A stretch of DNA of 31,537 bases. Origin: a virus. The translations under genes were made by a program, and so were the position numbers. Positions 1 through 8,059 of the stretch are shown in pieces. A model generated the notes under the pieces. The model ran no database searches and was not told the origin of the DNA. It worked only from the letters and a program-made list of their open reading frames with translations. The DNA is taken from IMG/VR virus record IMGVR_UViG_3300025407_001045, positions 1-31,537 of that record. One strand, given 5' to 3'. Within the stretch, counting starts at the first letter, position 1; each line of letters opens with the position of its first letter.

Positions 1-941
1 TAGCACCGAGAACACCTGAAAGTGAAATTGAACCACAATATATGGACATTGCATTTTCATTACAGACTCATTACGAAAGATTATTCTTTGCAATGTTGAA
101 TAATTTTCATTCACACTACCCAATGGATAATTTATGTTTAAGTGGTGGTTGTGCATATAATGGTTTAGCAAATGGTAAGATAACTCTAAATACTCCGTAT
201 AAGAATGTTTATGTACCACCTGCTCCATCTGATGCTGGTAGTGCTATTGGTTGTGCATTATATGAATTTTATAAACACAATCCTACACACCCAAAGGTAG
301 ATAACCATAATCCCTATTTAGGTCCTCATTATCACAATGCAGATTATCTTAATGTACTTCATAGACTTGTTCCTAAAGATAAGATTAAACACACTCTAAA
401 CCCGATGTCACTACATAAGCAAGTAGCTGAGTTGATTCATAAAGGAGCAATTGTAGGTTGGTTTAAAGGTAGTAGTGAATTTGGACAAAGAGCATTGGGA
501 CATCGTTCTATTTTAGCTAACCCAACTATTCCAGATATTAAACCTAAAGTTAATAGAGTAATTAAAAAAAGAGAAGGTTTCCGGCCATTTGCTCCTATGG
601 TACTTGCAGATGAAGCCAATAACTACTTTGAAATGTTAGGACAAGAAGTTCCTTATATGAATCAAGTATTTAAGGTTAAGGATGGTTTTATTGCAGGTTT
701 ACCATCAATTACTCACGCCGATGGTACAGCAAGAGTTCAGACAGTAAAGAGAGAATTTAATACAGACATATATTTCTTACTTAAGGAATTTAAGAAACTA
801 AGTGGATATCCTATTCTACTTAATACCTCATTCAATTTAAGAGGTCAAACAATAGTATTAGATCCTGAAACTGCTATTAAAACATTTTACGATTGTGAAA
901 TGGATTATTTAGTTTTGGGTAGTTATATCATTAGTAAGTAA
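1..941 (+). CDS. Carbamoyltransferase, NodU/TobZ family, C-terminal part (5' truncated by window edge)
   Basis: The frame is open from base 3 to the TAA at 939-941, so the gene begins upstream and the ATG at 42 is probably internal. Family members transfer a carbamoyl group from carbamoyl phosphate (through carbamoyl-adenylate) to a hydroxyl group. Visible family signatures are the GGCAYNGLANGK-type segment (about nt 156-180), the PPAPSDAGSAIG segment (about nt 219-250), and the hallmark EFGQRALGHRSILA block (about nt 477-518) followed by FRPFAPMVL. Typical members have about 550-600 residues, so roughly half is present. Phage relatives have been reported to carbamoylate hydroxymethylated cytosine, while others act on sugars or antibiotics. 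The substrate here is not visible. It lies just upstream of the baseplate genes, with 34 bases to the next ATG. The family call is firm; the role is open. Confidence 0.88.
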   Translation, partial: APRTPESEIEPQYMDIAFSLQTHYERLFFAMLNNFHSHYPMDNLCLSGGCAYNGLANGKITLNTPYKNVYVPPAPSDAGSAIGCALYEFYKHNPTHPKVDNHNPYLGPHYHNADYLNVLHRLVPKDKIKHTLNPMSLHKQVAELIHKGAIVGWFKGSSEFGQRALGHRSILANPTIPDIKPKVNRVIKKREGFRPFAPMVLADEANNYFEMLGQEVPYMNQVFKVKDGFIAGLPSITHADGTARVQTVKREFNTDIYFLLKEFKKLSGYPILLNTSFNLRGQTIVLDPETAIKTFYDCEMDYLVLGSYIISK

Positions 942-955
942 GTTTTTATTTACAC

Positions 956-967
956 AATATTTATAAA
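956..967 (+). promoter_or_regulatory. Candidate late promoter motif (ATATTTATA class)
   Basis: AATATTTATAAA lies in the 34-base gap before the gene at 976, with 10 bases between the core (957-965) and that ATG. The same core recurs in five other gene gaps of this window. It resembles the -7 element TAnnTTTG of Bacteroidota promoters without a clear -33 partner, and its reverse complement contains the T4 late consensus TATAAATA. The function is inferred. Confidence 0.4.
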
Positions 968-975
968 AAAGATTT

Positions 976-1398
976 ATGGAAAGTGTAGACATGAATTTTC
1001 CTTTATTTAAGGGAAAAACATTTAGTGATTTGTTGGGAGATATCTATGAAAACCAACAAGCAAAAAAGAAAAACATTTCAGCATTAATTGAGGAAATGAG
1101 AAAGTTAGTTACTTCAACCAGAGATGTAGTGACTGTTGGTCCTATTATTACTCAATTGATAGAAGCTAGTATTAGTAATGATGACCACCTTATTAAGATT
1201 GCGAATATAGCACAAAAGTTAGTATTAGCAAACACTAAGAAGGCAGGTGATGAAGGTTGGTTAAGTGAAGATGATAAGAAAGCATTATTAGAGGAAATGG
1301 ATGCAACTGCAAAAGAAATAACACAAAATACAGAAGATAAGATTGAAGATTTAGAATTTGAAATTGAAAACTTAAAAGAAACATTGGGTAGTAAATAA
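976..1398 (+). CDS. Small helical protein upstream of the baseplate spike gene, unknown function
   Basis: This protein of 140 residues is not recognised. It is predicted almost wholly alpha-helical and highly charged. The last third (about residues 95-137) is acidic with a heptad-like pattern ending near EFEIENLKETLG, which suggests a short coiled coil. It has no signal peptide or membrane segment. Its TAA shares one base with the ATG of the spike gene (TAATG), so the two are translationally linked and a baseplate or tail-assembly role is likely by context only. A second in-frame ATG at 991 would remove five residues and give a longer leader after the promoter-like motif at 956-967, so the exact start is uncertain. 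Confidence 0.75.
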   Translation: MESVDMNFPLFKGKTFSDLLGDIYENQQAKKKNISALIEEMRKLVTSTRDVVTVGPIITQLIEASISNDDHLIKIANIAQKLVLANTKKAGDEGWLSEDDKKALLEEMDATAKEITQNTEDKIEDLEFEIENLKETLGSK

Positions 1399-2699
1399 TG
1401 GCTAATTTTTTCCAATCACAACAAGTTTCTGCAAATTTTGCACCTAATACAACTGGATTGCAATACGACATTGCATTGGTTCATAGTGTAGTATTGAATA
1501 TAAGTGATATTAAAAATCCAATACAAGATTTAGATAAAGCATATTCTGAATTTAAAGATAGTGATTATATAGACAAAGATGGATTATATTATGGTGCTAT
1601 TTATTATAGAAAGCCTGGTGCAGCGGTTGAAATAAATGAAGATAAATTATCGGTTGCATATCCTTTAAGAAGAGAGTTTTTACAAATACCCGTAAAAAAT
1701 GAGACTGTAAGAATTTATAATATATCGGGTAGAGATTATTACGAAAAAATAACTCCAGAAAATTCTCCAAACTTTAATACAGATACAACATTAGTTTTAT
1801 ATGGATTGAAAACTACAAAGGAGACTGATGGTGGTAGTAATAGTAATTTAAACAATTATCAAGAAACTTCACAAACGGGCATAGCTAATTCGGATAAAGG
1901 TACAAATACTTCTGATAATATAAAGGATGGGTTTGGTGGTAAATATTTTAAAAGAAATATGAAAATTCATCAATTAGCTATGAATGAGGGTGATACTATA
2001 ATTCAAGGTAGATTTGGACATTCAATTCGTTTTAGTGGATATATACATGATGATAAAACAAATGGAACATCTTATCCTGCAATATTAATTCGTAATGGAG
2101 AAAGTTCTAATAATCAACAAAAGAAAATATATGATGTAGTAAGTGAGGATGTAAATGGTGATGGTAGTTCAATACAAATAACATCCGGTCAATATAAAAC
2201 ACTTTTTAATTCTACAAATGTAAAAGTTAGTAAAGAAGCAAATTCTAACTATCCATCTTCAGATAATTTAATTGGAGATCAAATAGTAGTTAATACAGGT
2301 AGAATAATTCTTTCATCAAAAAATGCAGAGACATTTTTGTTTAGTAAAAAAACATTTAGTATCTTTACTGATGATATTGTTACAATAGATACTGAAAAGG
2401 GTTATACACTTATTTCTCAAAATGGTAATATTGAAATAAATGCTAAAAATAATAAAAATGTTATATTAGCAGTTAATAGTGGTGGTAAAGTATTTCATGG
2501 TAAAGATGGTGCAGACCAACAGGCTATCTTAGGTAACAAATTAGTAGATTTATTGGGACAATTAATCGATGCAATAGATGCTATGACAATTGCAACACCA
2601 TCTGGTCCATCGGCTCCTGGTCCTATTGATAAATCACCATTTAATAATATAAAGAATCAATTGAAAGATACTCTATCTAAAAATAATTACCTTATCTAA
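1398..2699 (+). CDS. Baseplate central spike, gp5-like, without lysozyme domain
   Basis: This protein of 433 residues probably forms the trimeric tip of the tail tube that pierces the host envelope. The middle part (about residues 185-310) has the pattern of an OB-fold spike domain, with GDTIIQGRFGHSIRFSG followed by an AILIRNGE strand. The following region (about 300-375) is a run of short beta repeats (GRIILSSKNAETFLFSKK, then QNGNIEINAKNNKNVILAV), as in beta-helical needles. It closes with the QQAILGNKLVDLLGQLIDAI segment common at the end of such phage spike proteins. T4 gp5 carries a lysozyme domain; none is seen here, and a separate hydrolase is encoded immediately downstream. It overlaps both neighbours by one base (TAATG). 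The spike assignment is by pattern and position. Confidence 0.7.
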   Translation: MANFFQSQQVSANFAPNTTGLQYDIALVHSVVLNISDIKNPIQDLDKAYSEFKDSDYIDKDGLYYGAIYYRKPGAAVEINEDKLSVAYPLRREFLQIPVKNETVRIYNISGRDYYEKITPENSPNFNTDTTLVLYGLKTTKETDGGSNSNLNNYQETSQTGIANSDKGTNTSDNIKDGFGGKYFKRNMKIHQLAMNEGDTIIQGRFGHSIRFSGYIHDDKTNGTSYPAILIRNGESSNNQQKKIYDVVSEDVNGDGSSIQITSGQYKTLFNSTNVKVSKEANSNYPSSDNLIGDQIVVNTGRIILSSKNAETFLFSKKTFSIFTDDIVTIDTEKGYTLISQNGNIEINAKNNKNVILAVNSGGKVFHGKDGADQQAILGNKLVDLLGQLIDAIDAMTIATPSGPSAPGPIDKSPFNNIKNQLKDTLSKNNYLI

Positions 2700-4021
2700 T
2701 GTGGTCACAATTCTATGATGAAGTAGGAACTAAAATGAAACAAGCCGATTGGAAATCTTCGGATGAATGGGCAAATTATTTTAGTAAGAAATATGATGAG
2801 TGTATAAAGAGAGGATTTGATAATACTACAAAAAATCCAATTAAAAAAGGTAATGTAGAATTGATGAATACACTTTTACAATCAGCAGCGGCAATTTCTT
2901 TAGCAGCTTCTAATCCATCATTTTATAGTTCATACATTACATTATTAGGAAATGCGGTTGTTGGATATTGGACGGGTTCCGAATTACAAAACACTTCTAT
3001 TCCGGTATTTCCTGCACCTGGTACATTAGTTAATTTATCTGTTACTTCTAATGTTGTTACTAATCCTGGTAAATTTTCAAATGGGGTTACTCCTCCAATT
3101 ACAAATGTAGATGAATTTCTAAAATTGTTTATAAGTTTAGCACAATTGCATTTAACTACAATACAAGGTAGTTGTTATACAATTTCACAATACCCACCAC
3201 CATTACCACCTGGACCTGGTGTTATAAGTTGGACCGGATATAAAGTTGAAATGGGTAAATTAAATTCAACTCAATCAATTGCACCATATGAAATTAATAA
3301 TGCAGATTTTAAATTAACTAATGATGAAACAATAGGTGCAGAAAACGATTTGAAAAAAGCAGATGAAACAATTGTAGAGGTTAAACAAAAACAAGCTACA
3401 AAAGAAATATCAGATGATGAAGCAGTTATATTATTAGAATCTTCATACGAAGCAAAGGAATTAGCTACTTATAAAATTTCTACCGGTATGAATGTTAGTG
3501 TTGGTGTAGATGTTGATATTTTGAATAATATACAACAGTCTACCGAAGATGATAATATTGGAAAACGAATTGTAGCATATGCAAAAATAGCAGCATCTAT
3601 TCCAGTTTTAGAAACACCTGCAACTTCAAATTATGGTGGATATGTTACTACATATTTAAATGCAGTAGGTATTAATCGTCCTGCATTTTGGTGTGCAGCA
3701 GCTGTTAGTTATTGGTTTAAACAAGCAGGAGCCCATTCACCCAATTCTGCCAGTTGTGCCAAATGGAAATCTTGGGCAATTAGAAATGGATTATGGTCAT
3801 CCACTCCAGTGTATGGTGCAGCTATTATTTATTCAAATGCAGCGGGTCATCCACATCACATTGGTATAGTTGCAGACCCTAACCCAAATGCACAAGGTAG
3901 AATTACATCAATAGAAGGAAATACTACGGGTGGTGGATTTAATAGAGATGGTGTAGGGGTATTTGTAAAGAATCCAAGATTAGGAGCAATTAATGGATTT
4001 ATTATCCCAAAAAAGAAATAA
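2699..4021 (+). CDS. Tail-associated peptidoglycan hydrolase with C-terminal CHAP-type domain
   Basis: This protein has 440 residues. Roughly residues 300-440 look like a CHAP cysteine amidase/endopeptidase: WCAAAVSYWFKQAG with the presumed nucleophile Cys332, a HHIGIV strand with His387, and IEGNT with Glu406/Asn408. This is the Cys-His-Glu/Asn order of that family. Such enzymes cut peptide or amide bonds in the cell wall. The N-terminal 200 residues contain a proline-rich stretch (QYPPPLPPGPG) and no recognised domain, and probably anchor the enzyme in the baseplate. An acidic, lysine-rich helical linker lies at about 205-260. The gene starts on the last base of the spike gene, suggesting that spike and hydrolase work together and replace the lysozyme part of T4 gp5. 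NlpC/P60 is the main alternative fold. Confidence 0.75.
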   Translation: MWSQFYDEVGTKMKQADWKSSDEWANYFSKKYDECIKRGFDNTTKNPIKKGNVELMNTLLQSAAAISLAASNPSFYSSYITLLGNAVVGYWTGSELQNTSIPVFPAPGTLVNLSVTSNVVTNPGKFSNGVTPPITNVDEFLKLFISLAQLHLTTIQGSCYTISQYPPPLPPGPGVISWTGYKVEMGKLNSTQSIAPYEINNADFKLTNDETIGAENDLKKADETIVEVKQKQATKEISDDEAVILLESSYEAKELATYKISTGMNVSVGVDVDILNNIQQSTEDDNIGKRIVAYAKIAASIPVLETPATSNYGGYVTTYLNAVGINRPAFWCAAAVSYWFKQAGAHSPNSASCAKWKSWAIRNGLWSSTPVYGAAIIYSNAAGHPHHIGIVADPNPNAQGRITSIEGNTTGGGFNRDGVGVFVKNPRLGAINGFIIPKKK

Positions 4022-4052
4022 TAAATAATTATATATAGTAAAAACACAATTT

Positions 4053-4538
4053 ATGGATCAAAAAGAATTAATTAAGGCATTAGTGAAGGTTTTAAGAGAA
4101 GATATTAAAAAAACTCTTAAAGAAGAAATTCGCAAAGCTGTACATGAAGTTCTAAACGAACAAGTTTCAGAACCTACTCAAAAACCAAGAGTAAATGAAG
4201 ATTATCAATTTAAATCAAAAGATGATGGTGGTTGGGGAACAATAGATTATTCACAACGACAAGCAGCGCCAACTAGACCTATGATATCACCTGATATGTT
4301 AGGATATGGTGATGGATTTAATGATTATATGCAACCTGAACAAGCACCAGCAAGTAATTGGGGTGGTCGTGGAGATGAAGAATATGGTTCTTATTTACAA
4401 GGACAAGAAGAAGGTGGTATTCCATTACATGTTAAGGCACAAATTGCAGCACAAAGAAATCCACAGGCAACAGCTCCTGTATTAAAAGCTTTGAATAGAG
4501 ATTATTCTCAATTAGTAAAAAAATTCAATAAGGGGTAA
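4053..4538 (+). CDS. Conserved-looking small baseplate-region protein, unknown function
   Basis: This protein of 161 residues is not recognised. Residues 1-40 form a very charged helix (repeated Lys/Glu with KEEIRKAVHEVLNEQ). The middle (about 50-125) is low-complexity and rich in Gly, Asp, Pro and Gln, so probably disordered. The C-terminus ends with a short helix, LKALNRDYSQLVKKFNKG. This helix, linker, helix layout would suit an adaptor or chaperone of the wedge. It lies between the hydrolase and gp25 genes; the 31-base leader AAAAACACAATTT before the ATG is A-rich and has no Shine-Dalgarno sequence. It ends two bases before an ATG-TAA pair and six bases before the GTG start of gp25. Confidence 0.7.
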   Translation: MDQKELIKALVKVLREDIKKTLKEEIRKAVHEVLNEQVSEPTQKPRVNEDYQFKSKDDGGWGTIDYSQRQAAPTRPMISPDMLGYGDGFNDYMQPEQAPASNWGGRGDEEYGSYLQGQEEGGIPLHVKAQIAAQRNPQATAPVLKALNRDYSQLVKKFNKG

Positions 4539-4543
4539 TGTAA

Positions 4544-4969
4544 GTGGCATTTGAATTAGAAAAATCATTTGTAATTGATACACAAGATAAATCCGTTGGT
4601 TTAGCATTGCCTATTGGTGGTGCAAATAACGGATATTTTGCTGTAAATTATACTACAAAAGATCAAATAAAATCTAATTTAAAAAACTTAATATTAACTG
4701 AGCCGGGTGAAAGAATATCAAATCCAACATTCGGTACTCCATTAAGACAATTTATATTTGAACCATATGAGGAAGGTGAGTTTGAATCAAAAATTGAAAA
4801 TGTTATAACAACTGCAATATCAAAGTATTTACCTTATGTTACAATTGAATCTATTATATTTGAAAATAACAATGATAACAAAGATAAACATTTGGTAAAT
4901 TTAGAATTAAAATATTCAATAAACTTTTCAGCAATTCCAACAACTGATACATTAACAATTTCATTATAA
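4544..4969 (+). CDS. 25: Baseplate wedge protein gp25 (GPW/gp25 family)
   Basis: This protein has 141 residues; T4 gp25 has 132. Members sit in the inner baseplate and start tail-sheath assembly. The family signature is clear at about residues 52-75: LTEPGERISNPTFGTPLRQF followed by IFEP. The first ATG near the junction (4538) reads ATG-TAA and cannot be used. The reading begins at the GTG at 4544, giving MAFELEKSF. An AGGGG run at 4531-4535, eight bases upstream, could serve as a Shine-Dalgarno sequence but also codes for the end of the previous gene. Only one base separates its TAA from the gp6 ATG, so the two wedge proteins are likely co-translated. The identification is firm. Confidence 0.93.
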   Translation: MAFELEKSFVIDTQDKSVGLALPIGGANNGYFAVNYTTKDQIKSNLKNLILTEPGERISNPTFGTPLRQFIFEPYEEGEFESKIENVITTAISKYLPYVTIESIIFENNNDNKDKHLVNLELKYSINFSAIPTTDTLTISL

Positions 4970-4970
4970 A

Positions 4971-6977
4971 ATGGCACTTAATCCAATAGATAAAAGCTGG
5001 TCAACAAATAAAAAAGATATTAAATATGTGAATAGAGATTTCACATCTTTAAAACAGGCTTTAATTGAATTTACAAAAACATATTTCGCAAATACTAATA
5101 GTGATTTTAGTGATGCATCTCCTGGTATGATGTTTATAGAACAAGCCGCTTATGTGGGTGATGTTTTATCATACTATACCGATGCACAATTAAAAGAATC
5201 CTTTATTAACATTGCAAGTAATTATTCAAACATACTTACTCACGCACAAAACTTTGGATACGTTCCTAAGATTAGTAGACCGGCTACAACTACATTGACA
5301 GTTTATCAAACCGTTCCATCTAATAATGGTGAACCGGATTTTAATTATTGTGTTAAGATTAAAGCAGGAATGCAAATACAATCACAATCAAATTCAGGTG
5401 TTACATTTATAACAGAGGATGTGGTTGATTTTACCGATGCTAATGGTAGAACGGTTTCTGTATTAACTACCGATACAACAGGCACACCTCAACTTTATTT
5501 ATTAACAAAAACAGTTAAGGCGATTAGTGCAAATGTAGTAACTGAAACTTTTCCATTGGGAACATTTACACCAAATCCAACATTTAATATTGTAGATTCT
5601 AATTTTATAAAAATAATATCGGTTACTGATAATGCAAACACTTATTATGAAGTTCCGTATTTGGCACAAGAAATGGTGTATGTAAAACAACCAAATGCAT
5701 CTATATATGATTCAACATTGGCAGGTAATAGTGATGTTACACCATACACATTAAAATTAGTTAAAACCAATAGAAGGTTTACTACAAGAGTAATTGATGT
5801 TGATACCGTTCAATTAAGATTTGGTGCAGCAAGTGAGACAACGGCAGATGAAATGATTGTTCCTAATACTAAAAATGTTGGTTTGGGTTTAAACAATTCA
5901 ATAAATAGATTAGATGCATCTTTTGACCCATCTAATTTCTTAAAAACATCTACATATGGTATAGCACCATCCGGTATAGGAAATACTTTAACAGTAACAT
6001 ATCTAAGTGGTGGTGGGATTTCATCAAATGTAAAATCTAATGATTTAAGAAAAATAACAGGTATTGATTTTGATGAAGAATTATTATCTTTTAGTAATAT
6101 ATCATTACCTACATATCAACAATCAAAAGCTTCAATAGCAGTAGATAATTTAATTCCTGCTACGGGTGGTAGAGGTATTGAAACATTAGATGAAATTAGA
6201 GAAAATGCAATTGCAAATTATGCATCACAAAATAGATGTGTAACAGCATCAGATTATGAGGTTAGAGCGTTATCATTAGACCCTTCATTTGGTAGTATAG
6301 CAAAAGTATATGTAGAACAAGATTCTTCAGCAGATATAACTCCTACACAAAATATATTAAGAGATCCTGCTGCTAGAGCACAATTTGTAGCATTCACAAA
6401 ATCTTTGGTAGGTTTAAGCGAAGCAGATACTAAAATTGCAATAGATACATTCTTACAATCTAAAGGAACTGTTAATTCAAATAATAACCCATTTGCAATC
6501 AATATGTATACATTGGGGTACGATAGTAATGGAAATCTTACACAACTTAATGATGCAACTAAAAACAACCTTAAAACGTATTTAAACGAGTATAGATTGA
6601 TTACAGATGCAGTGAATATATTAGACGGATTTATTATTAATATTGGAGTTAATTTTCAAATAACAGTTTATTCAAATTATAATAAAAGTGCAGTTGTATT
6701 AGCATGTGTACAAGCCGTAACTAATTATTTTGATATTAATAATAGAAAAATAAATCAACCTATTAATTTAAGTGAATTAGAATTAGAATTAGCAAATGTT
6801 GAAGGTGTGGCATCCGTTCCTAGTGTTGAAATAATTAATATTGCACAAGATGGATATTCTCTATATACTTATGATATAAAGGCAGCAACACAAAATAAAA
6901 TTGTTTATCCTTCAATGGATCCTTCTATTTTTGAATTGAAGTTTCCTAATACGGATATTAAAGGGAGAGCATTATAA
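4971..6977 (+). CDS. 6: Baseplate wedge protein gp6
   Basis: This protein has 668 residues, very close to T4 gp6 (660). Gp6 dimers form the ring of the inner baseplate that changes shape when the tail contracts. The N-terminus has the typical opening with NRDFTSLKQALIEF, then DASPGMMFIEQAAYVGDVLS and a Y-rich helix, and NFGYVPKISRPA. The middle is beta-rich, and the region around GGRGIETLDEIRENAI to RCVTASDYEVRAL (about residues 395-430) is the baseplate J/gp6 core shared with P2 gpJ. The C-terminal part contains INQPINLSELELELANVEGV. It sits directly after gp25 and overlaps the next ATG by one base. The identification is firm. Confidence 0.93.
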   Translation: MALNPIDKSWSTNKKDIKYVNRDFTSLKQALIEFTKTYFANTNSDFSDASPGMMFIEQAAYVGDVLSYYTDAQLKESFINIASNYSNILTHAQNFGYVPKISRPATTTLTVYQTVPSNNGEPDFNYCVKIKAGMQIQSQSNSGVTFITEDVVDFTDANGRTVSVLTTDTTGTPQLYLLTKTVKAISANVVTETFPLGTFTPNPTFNIVDSNFIKIISVTDNANTYYEVPYLAQEMVYVKQPNASIYDSTLAGNSDVTPYTLKLVKTNRRFTTRVIDVDTVQLRFGAASETTADEMIVPNTKNVGLGLNNSINRLDASFDPSNFLKTSTYGIAPSGIGNTLTVTYLSGGGISSNVKSNDLRKITGIDFDEELLSFSNISLPTYQQSKASIAVDNLIPATGGRGIETLDEIRENAIANYASQNRCVTASDYEVRALSLDPSFGSIAKVYVEQDSSADITPTQNILRDPAARAQFVAFTKSLVGLSEADTKIAIDTFLQSKGTVNSNNNPFAINMYTLGYDSNGNLTQLNDATKNNLKTYLNEYRLITDAVNILDGFIINIGVNFQITVYSNYNKSAVVLACVQAVTNYFDINNRKINQPINLSELELELANVEGVASVPSVEIINIAQDGYSLYTYDIKAATQNKIVYPSMDPSIFELKFPNTDIKGRAL

Positions 6978-8059
6978 TGGTATTATTTTATACCGCATCA
7001 CAAGATGCAACTATATATTTACAACAACCTTACCAAAATACTGGTATAGATGAAGTATTGGAAATATCTAAAGTATATTATGGCGATACACCTGATATGA
7101 GTAGAGTATTAATTCAATTTGATAACATTGAATTACCAGATGTTCCATTTAGTGCATCTTTACAATTAAAAATAACTAAAGCAGATGAAGTTCCTGCAAG
7201 ATTTAGTATTGAAGCATATCCTATTAGTGGAAGTTGGGAAATGGGTACTGGTACTCGTTTCGATAATTTAACTACTAATGGTGCAACTTGGATGTATCGA
7301 AATGGTGATAATACATCAATTAATTGGTATACAACAATGAATGGTATTACCGCATCTTATTCTCAATTTGTAACAGGTGATAGTAGTGGTTGGGGAGGTA
7401 GTTGGTATACAAGTTCAATATCAACACAATCATTTAATTATAGATTAGATGATATTAATTTAGATGTTACTCAATTCTTTGAAAGATGGGCAGATAATGA
7501 ATTAGTTAATAATGGAATTATATTAAAGTTTCCAACGGCAAATGAACAAGATACCGTAGATTATGGTAGTATTAAAATATTTTCAAAAGAAACCAATACA
7601 ATATATCAACCTAAATTAGTAATTACTTATTTAGAAGATGATAGTATTAGTGGAAGTTTAGTGGATATTACAGATTATATTAATAGTAGTTCATATGATG
7701 TTCAATATAGAGTGTATTCTCCAAATATTAAAACATCTTATAATGAAGGACAAAAGGTAACTATAAAAGTGGATGCTAGAGAATTGTATCCGGTAAAACA
7801 ATTTAATTCTACTTTTGCATATCAGGTAAAATATTATTTACCTACAACATCATATTATTCAATTATAGATACCGTAACAAAAGAAACTATAATTCCTTAT
7901 TCTGATGCAAGTAGAGTAATACAAGGTGAATTTAATAATTTGGTAAAATTAAACTTAACCAACTGGCCTATTGGTAGAAACTACACATTATTGGTAAAAA
8001 CAATAGATGTTGATAACGAAGAGATTTTTGAAATAGGTTCATTTGATATTTACGAATAA
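6977..8059 (+). CDS. Baseplate-region beta-sandwich protein (DNRLRE-like), function unknown
   Basis: This protein has 360 residues. The first 210 or so resemble DNRLRE/carbohydrate-module-like sheets: FYTASQDATIYLQQPYQNTG, then DMSRVLIQFDNIELP, a long aromatic-rich region around SGSWEMGTGTRF, a helix with LDVTQFFERWAD, and a closing PKLVITYLED. The remainder (about 220-360) looks like another all-beta domain. T4 has gp7 at this place after gp6, but I see no similarity to gp7. The TAATG overlaps on both sides place it in the same translational chain as gp6, so a structural role in the baseplate or its periphery is inferred. The family call is tentative. Confidence 0.7.
   Translation: MVLFYTASQDATIYLQQPYQNTGIDEVLEISKVYYGDTPDMSRVLIQFDNIELPDVPFSASLQLKITKADEVPARFSIEAYPISGSWEMGTGTRFDNLTTNGATWMYRNGDNTSINWYTTMNGITASYSQFVTGDSSGWGGSWYTSSISTQSFNYRLDDINLDVTQFFERWADNELVNNGIILKFPTANEQDTVDYGSIKIFSKETNTIYQPKLVITYLEDDSISGSLVDITDYINSSSYDVQYRVYSPNIKTSYNEGQKVTIKVDARELYPVKQFNSTFAYQVKYYLPTTSYYSIIDTVTKETIIPYSDASRVIQGEFNNLVKLNLTNWPIGRNYTLLVKTIDVDNEEIFEIGSFDIYE

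Noticed and set aside
42-44. ATG at 42 as the real start of the carbamoyltransferase
   Set aside because: The frame is open upstream to the window edge and reads like the interior of the family (ESEIEPQYMDIAFSLQ). A protein of 299 residues would lack the N-terminal catalytic domain.
939-955. Weak hairpin after the carbamoyltransferase stop
   Set aside because: GTAA/TTAC pairing is too short and lacks a stable stem.
1152-1471. Minus-strand open frames opposite the small helical and spike genes
   Set aside because: They lie entirely under well-supported plus-strand genes, have low-complexity hydrophobic translations, and no promoter-like or leader signals. The same holds for the other minus-strand frames (for example at 6254-6568, 23757-24329 and 30657-31034).
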